The notes below the pieces were generated by a model. It was given only the letters and a program-made list of their open reading frames with translations. It was not told the DNA's origin and did not search any database. A DNA stretch of 64,000 nt. It comes from Setoptus koraiensis (lineage: Eukaryota > Arthropoda). Location: NCBI GenBank assembly GCA_048013815.1, contig CM106586.1:7750001-7814000 (forward strand), read 5' to 3'. Below, one piece after another: positions 36,788 to 48,402 of this stretch; position 1 is the first letter of the stretch; each line of letters begins with the position of its first letter. Both the position numbers and the translations under genes were made by a program.

Positions 36788-39700
36788 ATGCAGCCAGCAA
36801 GCAAGCCAACGACGATCGCCGCCGCCCCCACTCACTGTGGGCAGCGGCGCAAATTAACCATGCCAACAATTGATTGGTCATCGTCGTCGATAACGCTAAT
36901 TACCTGCTTTGTGTTGATATTGTGCAACATCATCTACAGTTACACCAGCAACTACAAATATGAGTCAAGTTTCGAGCGAGTGCAGCGAGAGTTGCAGTGG
37001 CTCAGGCGCACAGTTGTCGCGCTCGATTCGCGACTGTCACTCGGGCCGCCAGTTCACGACACTGTCAGCGCCAACAACAACAGCACACACAAACTAGTGA
37101 CAAACAACAACGACAACAACGACAACAACGACAACAACAGTTTTGAAAATAATCGCTTCGTTCGCTCCATATCGTTTGATGCGCCTGACAAGTCGCAAAC
37201 GTTGCCCGCTGCCAGCGAACAGCCGGCCGGCAACAGCAACAATTACATTAACAGCAACGATCAACCGCTTATCAACTACGACACGGCTGCCTCCAATCAT
37301 TACAGTGCCGCCTACAACACGATATACGGCAACAGCCACGACAACAGCGCAACAGTGTCGCAAACTGTCGACACCAACGCGCCGCAGTCTAGCCACCAAT
37401 TCAATTCACAATTGACACAATTGTCACAATTGTCACAATTGTCGGCCAGTCAAAACAGTCGCAGGCTGGCCAATTTGGCCGGCTTGCACGAGCTATACAG
37501 AGAGGTGTTTTCAACGTCGTCGTCGTCGTCGCCAGAAGCGCAGAGCAACTCGCAAACAAGCGACAACAACGACAACGAGCACAACATTTTGGCGAGCTCG
37601 ATCGGAAGTGCAGCTCGTCATGACGACAAGAGCAGACATTTTCTGGCAATGGAACAGTCGATTAAATCAAAGGTAAGCTCCAACGCCATTGATCGCATTA
37701 ACATGCGCCCGGCGCAACCAATTGTCAGGCCAACTTCTAGTTATGTAACTGCCCCGTTTCTTCAACATGTTCCACATATCTCATATCTCGCATGGCAGGA
37801 CTTTATCTGGTTCAACGACAACATTCGCATACCCGTAAGTATCTGTTTCGCTGCAATCCAGCCAAACAAAGTTTGCAATCCAGAGAAACTGTGCATGCAT
37901 GTATCTACGCACCATCACGGCAACTGTTCGAGTTTAATCTCCATTGTGCTCACAATGTTAAATATAGTTTGCGACATAAACACACAGTTGGTTGTTGTTG
38001 TTGTTGTTGCAAATCCGCCATTTGTCAGCTGCGCCAGACAACACACACACCAGGCTCACCTGAGCAACGATTGTTATGCAACGATGCGGCCATGTTACGT
38101 AACAATACGTACGTGTAATCTCATGCGCCGCCGCCGCCGAGACGAGATTACATCATCGCTTGTTGAGTTTATGTTTGGCCTTACCAATTTGTTAGTGCGC
38201 GCCAGCCAACAAGCAACATCTGCTAATAATTGTAACCTTTGGCGCGGCTCCATTCTTCTCGGCTTGACATTTCTCGTCTCGTTTCTTCGCCTGTAGGGGG
38301 TGTCTAGCGAGCGCTGTTGTACACTTACGCAACTTGTAAGTGAGCGGCGTGAAAATTCAAATTTTCCCTTTTCGCTGCCCTCTGCTTGCTTTTGTGTTCA
38401 AGCTTGCCACTCTATCATATGGCGTCTGGTCGTCGCATGACGACGACATTATCATAAAATGGATTTTGTTGTTGTTGTTTCAAATTGCTATAATAACAAC
38501 AATATTTGTTTTGTTTATCTTTTTCGCGCACACTCACACTTGTCAGTTATTACTGTAACATTACAGGACTGATTATTTATTGCGCAACATAAACAACAGC
38601 CACGTGAATATGTTTGAATGTGGTCGAACGCGCTTGGCAATACGGGGCCCCGTTGAGCTCTCCAGTGTGGCCAGTCGCTCCGGCCATCGGTCTATGGCCG
38701 GTTGTTGCTGGCCGATGCTGGCCTGAAATTCTTATCGGCGAGCCGCCAATAAGAATTTCAGGCACGTAGATGGCGCACGATGCGTCACGCCACGCAACGC
38801 GTGTATCATTTGGCTGGCATCAATGAGCAGACTGGTTTTAAGTTTGGCCCCATCGTGGGGCCCGCTGTCACTGTCGCCACTTACAATTGCGACAGTGCCG
38901 CGGGTTACGGTTGGTGCGCGGCCAGGGCGACGCAAGTGGCACGAGCACGAGTCACGTTTGCCACTCGTGCCAGCGAGTATTGGCTGTGAAATCACTCGAG
39001 TAGCTCACATAAATATTGATTAAAGTCCGGTTATTCCCCCCCCCCATTGGCCGTGGTGGCCGCGACAGTCGTTACGCGACGGTTTCGCGCTCACTCGTGG
39101 CGCCTCACTCGTCACGACGTAACGAGTATAGCGCCACGAGCCAGCTCGTGCGCCGCGTGCTCTTGGCAACGCGGCGCCACTGGTGGCTAGGTGCTGACTC
39201 GTGGCGCACTATTATTGTTATTGCCAATTGGACATGGCGCAAGCGACAATAATGATGATGATGACGACGACAGTGATAGTAGTTATAATAGTGGCGATGG
39301 TTGCTCGCTAACTCGCGCCTGTCTCGCGGTCCGCACCGGGGCGCCCCAACCGGCGGGCTTAGGCCCCGTGATCCGTCTCAAATAATAGATTGCCGTTTGA
39401 TTGTTTACTGCACACAACCGGCCGAGCCCCACCGAGCCCGGCTGATCCGCGCCGAACCGAGCCGCACCGAACCGAGCCGCACCGAACCGAGCCGCACCGA
39501 ACCGAGCCGCACCGAACCGAATTGAGCCACACCGAGCCGAGCCGAGCCAACTGAGTGACCACAGCCAGCACCGGTATGCATTGGAGTGATCCGCCACTCT
39601 GGCGGCCGTATCTATTAGCGGCGCTGCCATTGATGTCACTCTATTACCAGTTCCATTGTTGGATTTACTGGCCGGCCAACGTTGAGCTCACCATTAATCT

Positions 39701-42700
39701 TCGCGTCCCATTAGCTGGTCGCTGGCGAGCGATTCGGCGGCAGTCGGCGATTCGGCGATCCGGCGAGTTGGTGAGTCGGCGAGTTGGCGAGGCCCGGCCA
39801 ACGAGAACCAGAGAGCGAGAGAGAGCGAGAAGTAAAGAGCGAGAGGGCGCGCAAACGAGCAAACGAGGCCCCGCCAGACAGAGATGAATGGAGCCCCACG
39901 GAGTGGGAGCGCTCTATTTGCGCCACGGGCCCCAACTGAATAAACAAACAACAATGGCAACGTATCGCCGGGACACTGTTGTGCGGCATTGTTTTTGGGC
40001 GCCGTCGCTGGTCGTCTTTTTGTTTATATCGGCCGGGGAACAAAAACGTTGCATTGGCAATTGTTTTTGGCCCCGACATAAACGTTTGGCGTGCATAAGA
40101 ATGATTATTGAACCATTGCATTCACTTATCAAATCTAATAAACTCTGATGATCGAGTGGCGTGATCGGGCCTCCACGGCTCACTGGATCCGACGGGCCTC
40201 ATCGGGCGATAGTCGGGCGATAGTCGGACAATAGTCGGGCAACAGTCGGGCAATAGTCGGGCAATAGTCGGGCGATAGTCGAGTGGCGAGCACCAATCAA
40301 ATGTTGGCAGCCACCAAATTTGAACTAAATTTGAAAATTGTACGCCCGCCCTCAACATAATATATATTGAGTTAAGCACATTATACTCTACAACTGTCCA
40401 CAGTGTTCAACCGTCTATGGCATAATGCGAGTCAGACGGCGCTGTGTGGATTACGTAATGGAGCGTTGGTGTGAGAAAGGAATTAAATAGATCAATTGAC
40501 CTCTTGTCGTCGTTGCTTATTTACGGCAAGAGGCTCCCGACGCGGCGCTCCTACGACCATTTTGCTCTATCGTTGCCCACCGATCAGTGCTCAGCGGCAC
40601 AGCCATTTGCAGAGTGTCGTCGGCCGTTTCGCTGCAAATATCCGCCAGTCACTTATCCGCCAGCCAGTTTATATCGGCCAGTGTCACATTATCAGTCACT
40701 GGTGACCACCAAACCCACCCCGGCGAGCCGCCGCTATATCCGTACAGCACCGCTGCGGCCATATATGTAGCTGTGCGGCCAACGAGCCTTGTATGGATAT
40801 ATGCAACAATACAGGGATATGTCCGAGCGCAAGCTTCGATTCAGACCAGTGCTGGCGTGTCGGCTGGCGTGTCGGCCGGCGTGTCGGCCGGCGTGTCGCA
40901 GTATAGGCTGGCGTAGTATTTCTTGAGCGGTGCAGCTCCGACGTGAGCATAGCTCCGTCAGAGCGGCCCCAATGGCGAGTTGGGGCCGCCAGTGTAAATA
41001 ACTTGATTAGCAGTGTGAACGAGGAGGCCCGCGCTTTAATTTATCCCTTCGTTTAATTTATAGTCGACACACTATACATGATGTGACAACAACGACTGCA
41101 CCACTGCATGCTAACCATTTTGCAGCCTCCGCCACTCGGCGGGCCTCAGTCTTGCAAGCGCCGCATTGCTCAAATTAATTGGCTCAAGAGAATAGCACGC
41201 GCACGACGCCGACGACGACGCGACAAAAAACGCGAACCGGCGATATAAATTAACCAGAAACGGCCCCACCGACAGCTACTTGCCCCGGGCTAAAAGTTAA
41301 TTAACAACTTTGTTCTGGTCAACAACTCTGCGCTTTTTACATGTCCGTGGCTGCCCGGTTGCTGTATTTTGGGGCCCCATTTCGCCCACTCACCCACTCG
41401 CCAGCTAGCCGACGGCCGGCGCCCCACAAAATGCACGATTGTGCCGCCGTGTTTATTTTCTATCTGTCGGAACCATTCGAGATTATTATCACAGACATAA
41501 TAAATTACTGTTACCCTTTCGCCAACTTTTCCTGGCGCACCAAGGGGCAAAGTTGTCGCGTTAAATGGCCCTCACTCCGCTGCACTTGTTAACTGTCGTC
41601 TACTTCATTTGGCCAGCTTGCAAGCTGCCCAGACAAACGAAGAAGCCAAACGAAGTTGGCTTGTGCAGCAAATTAGCGGGCCCCCGAACAAACAATCGCG
41701 CCCATTGTTGACTAAACTATCGTCGGACCTTGTTGTATGCAGCGTGGGGGGCGCTTTTTTACCCGATAATAATAAACCGAAAAACATACAAAAATAACAC
41801 ACAACAATAACACAACCACATTGTTAGCTGTTTATGGTATCGGCACATCATTATCGTAGGCCAGATCATGTTTCTGTCCGCTGGTGTGTCGACACAATGT
41901 GGCCTGTCCATTGTTGAAATATAGATGATCGTGTTGGGCCCGAAATGTTGTTTTCGAGCCATGAACAGTTTCATTTTGACCCCTTTCATTTCATTATTAT
42001 TATTTCACATGGATAAAACGCAGAATTTCGTCAGCCAACCACACTCAACAACAATAAATCATTTGCCACAACCGCGGCCTCTGACACCGAGCAACCTCAA
42101 GCAGTGTGCTCGCCGTCACAATAATACTAACGGCAAAATATCTTGCTTCATATTTATACATCATCGTTTGTTTTTATGAATCTCGCACGAATTTCAATTT
42201 GCCCAAATTTTCATCAATTCACTGGCCGGCAGCCGGAAAAATGACGAAAATTCGGGCAAAGCTCGTGATGCACTGGTGTGATAAAAGTAGCGAACGTTGT
42301 TAACGATTTTTCCCATTCTTCTCTCATCACAACCGAAACAACCGTGCAAAAACATATCTGAACCGATATCCGATATTTCGCCACACATATGGCCCGGCAA
42401 ACGAAACGCACAGTTCTCGAATGTACAAAGATTTTGCTCAACAATTAAAAACTTCTGCCAGCGCAAACCAAAAGAAGCGTCTCCGCCGTCACTGAATCCT
42501 ACAAACGATATCACCTCAGCTACTGCAGCCGCCTTGTCTCCAGCCTCGTCGTTGTCGCCGGCCGCCGGTTCACCTGGCGGCAGCTCGCTGGGTGAACCAG
42601 CCGGTGACACATATTATGTCATTAACGGTTGGGGCATTCATCGCAAAATGAAACGAAGGCCACGAAGGCACAACCATCATCAATCGGATAGTAGCTTGTA

Positions 42701-43178
42701 TTCGTCGTCGCAAAATAATAATAACAGTAATCGACAACAGCAAACATTAACCTTGATTGGGCCAAAAGGCGAAAAGGGAGCCAAAGGCGACACGGGCCGG
42801 CCGGGTCTCGACGGAGTGCCCGGGCTAGATGGTGCTCCCGGCCTCGACGGGCAACCCGGCTCAGATGGGCGTGACGGCAAAGACGGCTCGCCGGGCATCA
42901 ATGGACGAGACGGCTTGAATGGCGAGCCCGGCCTTATTGGGGCGCCCGGTGCACCCGGTGCGCCAGGGCCCAAGGGTAAACGAGGCCAGCCAGGGAGGCC
43001 GGGCAGCGTGGGCCAGCCGGGTATTTGTGTATGGAGGCTACCAACACAAATACCAGGCACGAATTCTCATAGTAACAACAGCACTTCCGGTTGTGTTAGT
43101 AGTAGCTCGGTGCAATCCGATGTAAATGGGCCAGAGTTGTTGTTGGTGGCACCGTCTATCACACTGAACGATAACAGC

Positions 43179-43211
<33 letters not shown>

Positions 43212-45611
43212 TTGTTGATGGGCACAACGACAAGACAGCAGCAACACGATAATAACAACGACGACGAGCCTAGTAATAATAGTAATGGTAATAACATTGT
43301 TATGAGCGTCAAAGAGGGCGACAATGTGAGAATGATATGCGACGCTTCCGGTTGGCCGAAGCCAATAATTACGTGGAAAAGAGTGAGCATGCAGGCAAGC
43401 AATGGCGCGCAACAATCATTGCCGATTGTCTTGGGACAATGGAGTTACCTGAGCATTCAAAATAGTTTATTACAATTTAAGAATGTGACCAGATTGCAAA
43501 TGGGCCAATATGTTTGCGTAGCCAGCAATGGTATTCCGCCAATTGCACGCGAGCAAATAATTTTAGAGGTTCAACACGCTCCAATTGTCAGATTGAATGT
43601 ATCGCTAATTGATTCAGAAATTGCATCAACAAATACGGGCGCCACAACATGGCCAACAATTGTAGCGGATACAGGTGATTCAGTGTCGATAGAATGTCTC
43701 ATAGAGGCCATGCCGAACGGTTTTAATTATTGGATGTTCGGATCGGAAACTCTCATGTGGCCAGAAATGTCTGCCTCATCGGGGCCTCATAATCACAACA
43801 ACAACAACAACAACAATTACGGGAGTTATGGCGGTGAAAAGAGATACAGTGTTAACAAGTCGGTGTATATTGTTACAGAAAGCTACAGTCAATTGGTAAC
43901 TGGCTCACATGTGACCGCATTAACGCTGAACATTACACAATTGAACTCAAAAACCTCTGGCCAATACAAATGTGTGGGCAAAAATCAATTTGGCATCACC
44001 TATGGCATTGTAAATGTCTTACAATCATCATCAATTGGTCGTCATCAATCAGCGCCCACAATCCAAGAAAATCAATCGTCGACAATCGAAAATAACGGTG
44101 ATAATAGCGGCCAAAATAACAAGCTGGCATATCAAATGAGTCGCTTAGACGCAACATTGGGCTGGCCATCAGCTTGGCTCGACAATTCTTATGTAACTTA
44201 CGGTTATGTAACTTCCGGTCATGTAACAACAACAGCACCAGATTTACCTTATCCGCCTGAAATGGATGCTGACTACTATCTAAACAGTTTGATACAATCA
44301 GTGTCCCCAATTAACAAGAGCACCTGCTCTGCAAGCTTGATGGCAGCGAAGAAATGTTTGGACAATCGTCTGTTCGGTGACAATAGAACAGCAATCAATG
44401 GCAAACATCGACAAACAAGCAACTACAACAATGATTTTGGGCCCCCCAGTCAGGCCAACAATTATACCAGCAGCAGATCCAGTTATAACAACAATGACAA
44501 TGATAATATGCTAATAGATAAGACTGTAAGCGGGCTTTATTACCACGACAACAAACTTAAAAAACGCGACAGCTTCATGGTTTTGAGTCAGATTGGCAAG
44601 CCAGTTTATTTGGGTGAAACAGCCTGGCAATTTGGATGGTGGGGCACCGATTCGTATCAGCAGACTACATCTGCAACAGAACTCGTGCCAGACCAATTCA
44701 ATGGCAATGATAACAATGACAAACAGCAACAATTTAGATATTGGGCAACCGACGAGCGCAACACGAAAATATTAATGGAATTTTCCAATAGAAACGATCT
44801 ACAAGCAAACAAATTATCCAGGTCATATATTTTGGAGTTTGCATTCAGGGGCAACTCGCATCTGGTGTACAATTCTTGTTTCTATTACAATCATCATCAC
44901 AGCAATCAAGATGGCAAAATGGGCGCAGATTCCGAGAAATTAATCCAATTGAATTTGGTGACAAACGAGACGAGATATCTGGACATGTCCCAAATTGGAC
45001 GGCCATTCAATACGTATGAAAGTTTATCGTCGAGCAAGCAACCCAACAGAAACCTGTTACTGTTTGCCAATGGACACAATTTCATCGATTTAGCCAGCGA
45101 TGAGAATGGCATTTGGCTCATATATCCAAATATAGTTTACAGCGCACCCATTGGGTCAATGTTGCCTGCTGATAAAATGACAATTGATTCATCGGACATT
45201 AGCACAGACACAAGCATAATTAGAGTGACCACTGTGATCAAATTAAACGCCACTACAATGTCCATAGAGTATTTAAGTGAATTGAAATTAGACTGGCAAT
45301 TGGCTGGTGAAATGTTTATAATTGATGGCATATTGTACGGAATACAAGCAGTAAAACAACGCTATAGTAAGGTTATGTTTGCCTATGATTTATATCAGAA
45401 TAGATTATTGCCAACAAATTATATTAATGAGCCCATAATTGTGTTTACAAATCCATTTGAGGACACCATAATGATACAATATGACGCCAGACAACAAAAG
45501 CTACTCACATTGGACGGCAACAATCTACTTGAGTATCCGTTGCGACTAACCAGAGTTACAGCACCAGTGAGCTCATTGAGTGATAATAATAATAAAGGTC
45601 ACGTCGATTAG
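36788..45611 (+). CDS. Colmedin: membrane-anchored collagen, Ig and olfactomedin protein
   Basis: Relatives are Drosophila colmedin, C. elegans UNC-122 and vertebrate gliomedin, type II membrane proteins at neural contacts and neuromuscular junctions. Proposed exons: 36788-37672 (donor GTAAGC), 37799-37834 (36 nt), 38297-38335 (39 nt, containing a CC pair), and 42462-45611; all junctions are phase 0, about 1369 residues. Exon 1 has a signal-anchor at about residues 32-50, a short coiled-coil-like stretch and Asn/Ser/Gln-rich linker. The last exon has a basic furin-like KMKRRPRR, about 29 Gly-X-Y triplets (42759-43022), two Ig domains (about 43309-43570 and 43650-44020, with Cys/Trp/YxC marks) and a C-terminal olfactomedin domain (about 44570-45590). 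The last exon is certain. The two micro-exons and the link to exon 1 rest on phase, splice sites and the family architecture. A downstream in-frame ATG at 36860 is an alternative start. Confidence 0.8.
38721..38763. repeat. 18-bp inverted repeat, one mismatch
   Basis: The left arm at 38721-38738 (GCCTGAAATTCTTATCGG) pairs with 38746-38763 at 17 of 18 positions around a 7-nt loop. It is a very stable hairpin in the probable colmedin intron. Confidence 0.92.
39450..39540. repeat. 15-bp minisatellite
   Basis: About five copies of ACCGAACCGAGCCGC, decaying at the right end. Confidence 0.9.
40201..40283. repeat. 11-bp GCAATAGTCGG minisatellite
   Basis: Seven copies of an 11-bp unit (GGGCRATAGTC type), related to the 10-bp array at 14587. 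Confidence 0.9.
40851..40900. repeat. 12-bp minisatellite
   Basis: Four copies of GGCGTGTCGGCY. Confidence 0.9.
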
Positions 45612-45826
45612 AACATAACATTACATCACAGCGGCCACTGCTAACCAATCTAACTACCAGATACTACCTGAGGTAAATTGATTCAATACAATGTAATTAA
45701 AACACATCAACAATGATTCAATGATGTTCTCCAGTCGCACAAGCAACATCGCGACTGTTCGACTATCGATAGATAATTATGATTATGACACAAAATCATC
45801 AGTGAAAAAGAAAAATACTAGTCTAA

Positions 45827-45832
45827 AATAAA
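45827..45832 (+). terminator. Poly(A) signal AATAAA for colmedin
   Basis: Canonical AATAAA about 215 bp past the colmedin stop and 90 bp before the stop of the convergent glucocerebrosidase gene. Confidence 0.6.
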
Positions 45833-45922
45833 GATAGTTTAGTATCGCCATTCGTACACTTGTGGAACACGCTGATGATGCTTCATTCAAAACTGATGAT
45901 CTCTCAATGATTATCTCTCTGT

Positions 45923-47854
45923 CTAGTCATCGACAATCAACAATTGTGAGCGCGTATTTATTGTTTCAGAGTGGAGACCATACACCAAAGTTGTTACACT
46001 GTCGCCCTCGATTTCTACACTAAAGTCTTTGTTATAATTAGTTGTAATTGTCTCATTATTACCAGCAACAATGGACTTGAGGGCGATTGAAGTGGGCCTG
46101 TCGGATAGGTTGGCCAACACTACAATCAAATGATTTGATGGTGTCACAAATGTGGCCAGCTTCACCTTTTTTTTCCATTTGCAGCTTTCAAAATTCCAAA
46201 ATTGGCCCTCACAAGACAGTTTGTTGTGAACTCTCCTCGAGCCGGGCGGAACAAATCTACTAAAGTGACCGAGAACATAAAACATGGGATTCTTGTACAG
46301 CTTCTTCTTTGCCTCGTCCACTATTATGGGCGCATCGACAAAATTGCCCGACCAGTTGGGACCGCCTTGCAAATCTAAGGCCAAATTCCAGTCTATCCAG
46401 CCGTTGACGTTTCTATTGATTGTTGCGACAATGTCATTGAAATAGGCGATGCCACGCGACCAATCGCCAATAACCACTTTTATGTCGGTCGGGCGCCAAC
46501 CGTTACAAGATTCGGTAGACAAAATAAACTCAATATCATGTTTGTGTTTCTTATGCAATGAACTAATTAAATCCAGCGGAAACAATTCATTCATGTACCA
46601 ATGAATACCTAAGCCCGACACGTAGCTTTTGGCGATTTTGTCCGCCATGATTTTGTCCACTTGCTTGTTGACAGCGCCTATGCTGTCGTCGCCAATTATC
46701 AATTTAAACTTATCCTTAGTATAACCGTATTGCATCAATTGTGGACCCAGATGATACTTGATAAAGTTGATCTGGTCAGTGGCTCTAAATTGTAAACTGT
46801 TGAAAAAATATACGGGCAAGTAAGCCATGGCCGGCTCGTTTTGCAGTGTCATTCCCCATAAATGTATACCATTTTTCTTGTACTCTTCGAGAAATTTCAC
46901 CAGATAACTAGCGTAACTGCTGTATATTGGGCCGGTCTCATTTGAGCTTCCTCGCAAAAAGCCCCGCTCAAACGCATTGTTGGTCTTCATCCATTTCGGC
47001 GGCGACCACGAACTGGCAAATATTTTCATATCTTGCCCAGTTCTCTTCTTGTACATATCTATGGCCTTCTTCATATAGGGTATTTTGTACTTTATGTCCT
47101 CATCGGCCAATTTCCATTTGGACAGCGTCAGATCCTGTTCCTCTGTGTCGTCGTAACTGTAGGCGTGCGTTGAAAAATCCGTTCCTCCGATGGGCGCCCT
47201 AGCAATGCTATAATGCAGGCCTTTTTCGCCATAATAACTGTCCACAATTACGTCTTTAAGTGCATCGGGCAAACTGTGCATATTCAAGACAGCAGCATCG
47301 GTAAATGCGCCCCCGAAACCCATTATCTCCTGATACAGTTTTGTCGGAAACAAATGCAACGCATATTCGTCGCTAAAATACTTTTTCCCATTCGTTGTTC
47401 TTTCGCAAATCTTGTTGCCGACTGAATCTATTGTGACCCTTAGCTCGCTGTGATCACAATCTATTTTGTTATGAGCCAAATGAAATCTTTTGCCCGACTT
47501 AGAGCTAGTTATCTGTAGTAACTCTCCGCTTTTGGGCCAATCAAACATCAAATTATCACAGTATTCCGTTGTACATACACACACTATCTTGGAGGCGTCG
47601 CTGAGGTCAACATTACTTGCGTTGCACGGCAGTGATCCTGCTGCAAAGTAATACAGTAGAATATACAAAGATTGATCAATTGACGAGAATTCAGATGAAA
47701 TCACTGGCATGAGATGGTGATTATTCTTAAATTAATGCCTTTAATTAATTAGCTCTGAATTACCTTTCAAGCGCAACTCCTGGTGACTGTTTTGGCAAGC
47801 CAGTGCCAGGAGGAGTATGCATGCTGTGTAAATGTACAAAATTTTGTCTACCAT
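45923..47854 (-). CDS. GBA1: Lysosomal acid glucosylceramidase (GH30)
   Basis: It hydrolyses glucosylceramide to glucose and ceramide in the lysosome. Exons: 47854-47764 encodes a signal peptide (MVDKILYIYTACILLLALAC); 47640-45923 encodes the enzyme. The intron is 123 nt, phase 1, and ends in a NAGNAG tandem acceptor (exon 2 may start at 47640 or 47637). The product is about 602 residues, somewhat longer than human (536). The acid/base Glu sits in MTLQNEP (about residue 299) and the nucleophile Glu in STESCNG (about 407). Other family marks are FGGAFTDAAVLN, SSWSPPKWMKTN, WNLALDLQGGPNW, FVDAPIIVD and MFYVLGHFSRFVPPGS. Mature N-terminal Cys residues (PCN, VCVCTTEYC) match those forming disulfides in human. 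A fragment of this gene is repeated at 50623-50755. Confidence 0.96.
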
Positions 47855-48402
47855 TGTTATTTTTGTTTGACCACTTGACTTGAATAAACTGTCAAATGAA
47901 ATCAATATCTAATGAGCATAATAATAATACAATGGAATTTTATTATAAATACTGACTTGTCGACATTGCAAGCCTACTTCCCTCTATGTGGCTATATGAA
48001 TTTCAGGTGCCAACAATGTAAAATTTTACATCATGTGAAACTTATCTTCATCAAGATAAGTTAGTGATCTAATGTTGTGAATATGTCCTCAATGTAGGAA
48101 ATATATTACTAATTATTACTACAAACTGACTTTGCACTTGTCTGATTGTCTGATACGCGGCGCACCTTCATCGTCGCAAAGTTTCGCATAGTGTCTTGTG
48201 TTTGCAAACAACTGAAGTGAAAGTAGCTGCTATTCTCATCCAGTGCAAACTGTGTAGCTGACTGTTCACAAAGCCGAGATAAGCAATCCGAAATCAAGCA
48301 ACATGTGAGACATAGAGGTGATGACGAAGCATTCAAACAACAACTGCTGTGGAGACTACTTTCCCAAGTTTGGTGATCAATCCCAAAGATACTGGCATCT
48401 GG
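47855..48402. other. Spacer between glucocerebrosidase and Kelch A (duplicated)
   Basis: About 550 bp holding the promoter side of glucocerebrosidase and the 3' flank of Kelch A. Much of it (from about 47904) is repeated with clear similarity at about 50760-51111, as part of the tandem duplication. No gene is seen. Confidence 0.75.

Larger units (their letters stand above)
38336..42461 (+). other. Probable colmedin intron, GC-rich with minisatellites
   Basis: About 4.1 kb between the proposed 39-nt exon and the collagen exon. No gene is supportable. It holds an inverted repeat (38721-38763), a 15-bp array (39450-39540), CGGCGA repeats (about 39728-39800), an 11-bp array (40201-40283) and a 12-bp array (40851-40900), plus several GGGGCCC-type motifs. 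Small additional colmedin exons could hide here. Confidence 0.5.

Noticed and set aside
37673-38296. Colmedin exon 1 reading on without splicing to a stop at 38296
   Set aside because: A clear GTAAGC donor and a family architecture that needs collagen and olfactomedin parts favour splicing; the read-through protein has no known domain.
42194-42610. Minus-strand open frame of 138 codons overlapping the start of the collagen exon
   Set aside because: Overlaps the coding exon of colmedin on the other strand and shows no family signature.
46927-47202. Plus-strand open frame opposite glucocerebrosidase, partly repeated at 50599-50811
   Set aside because: Antisense shadow of the enzyme exon; its recurrence is explained by the tandem duplication.
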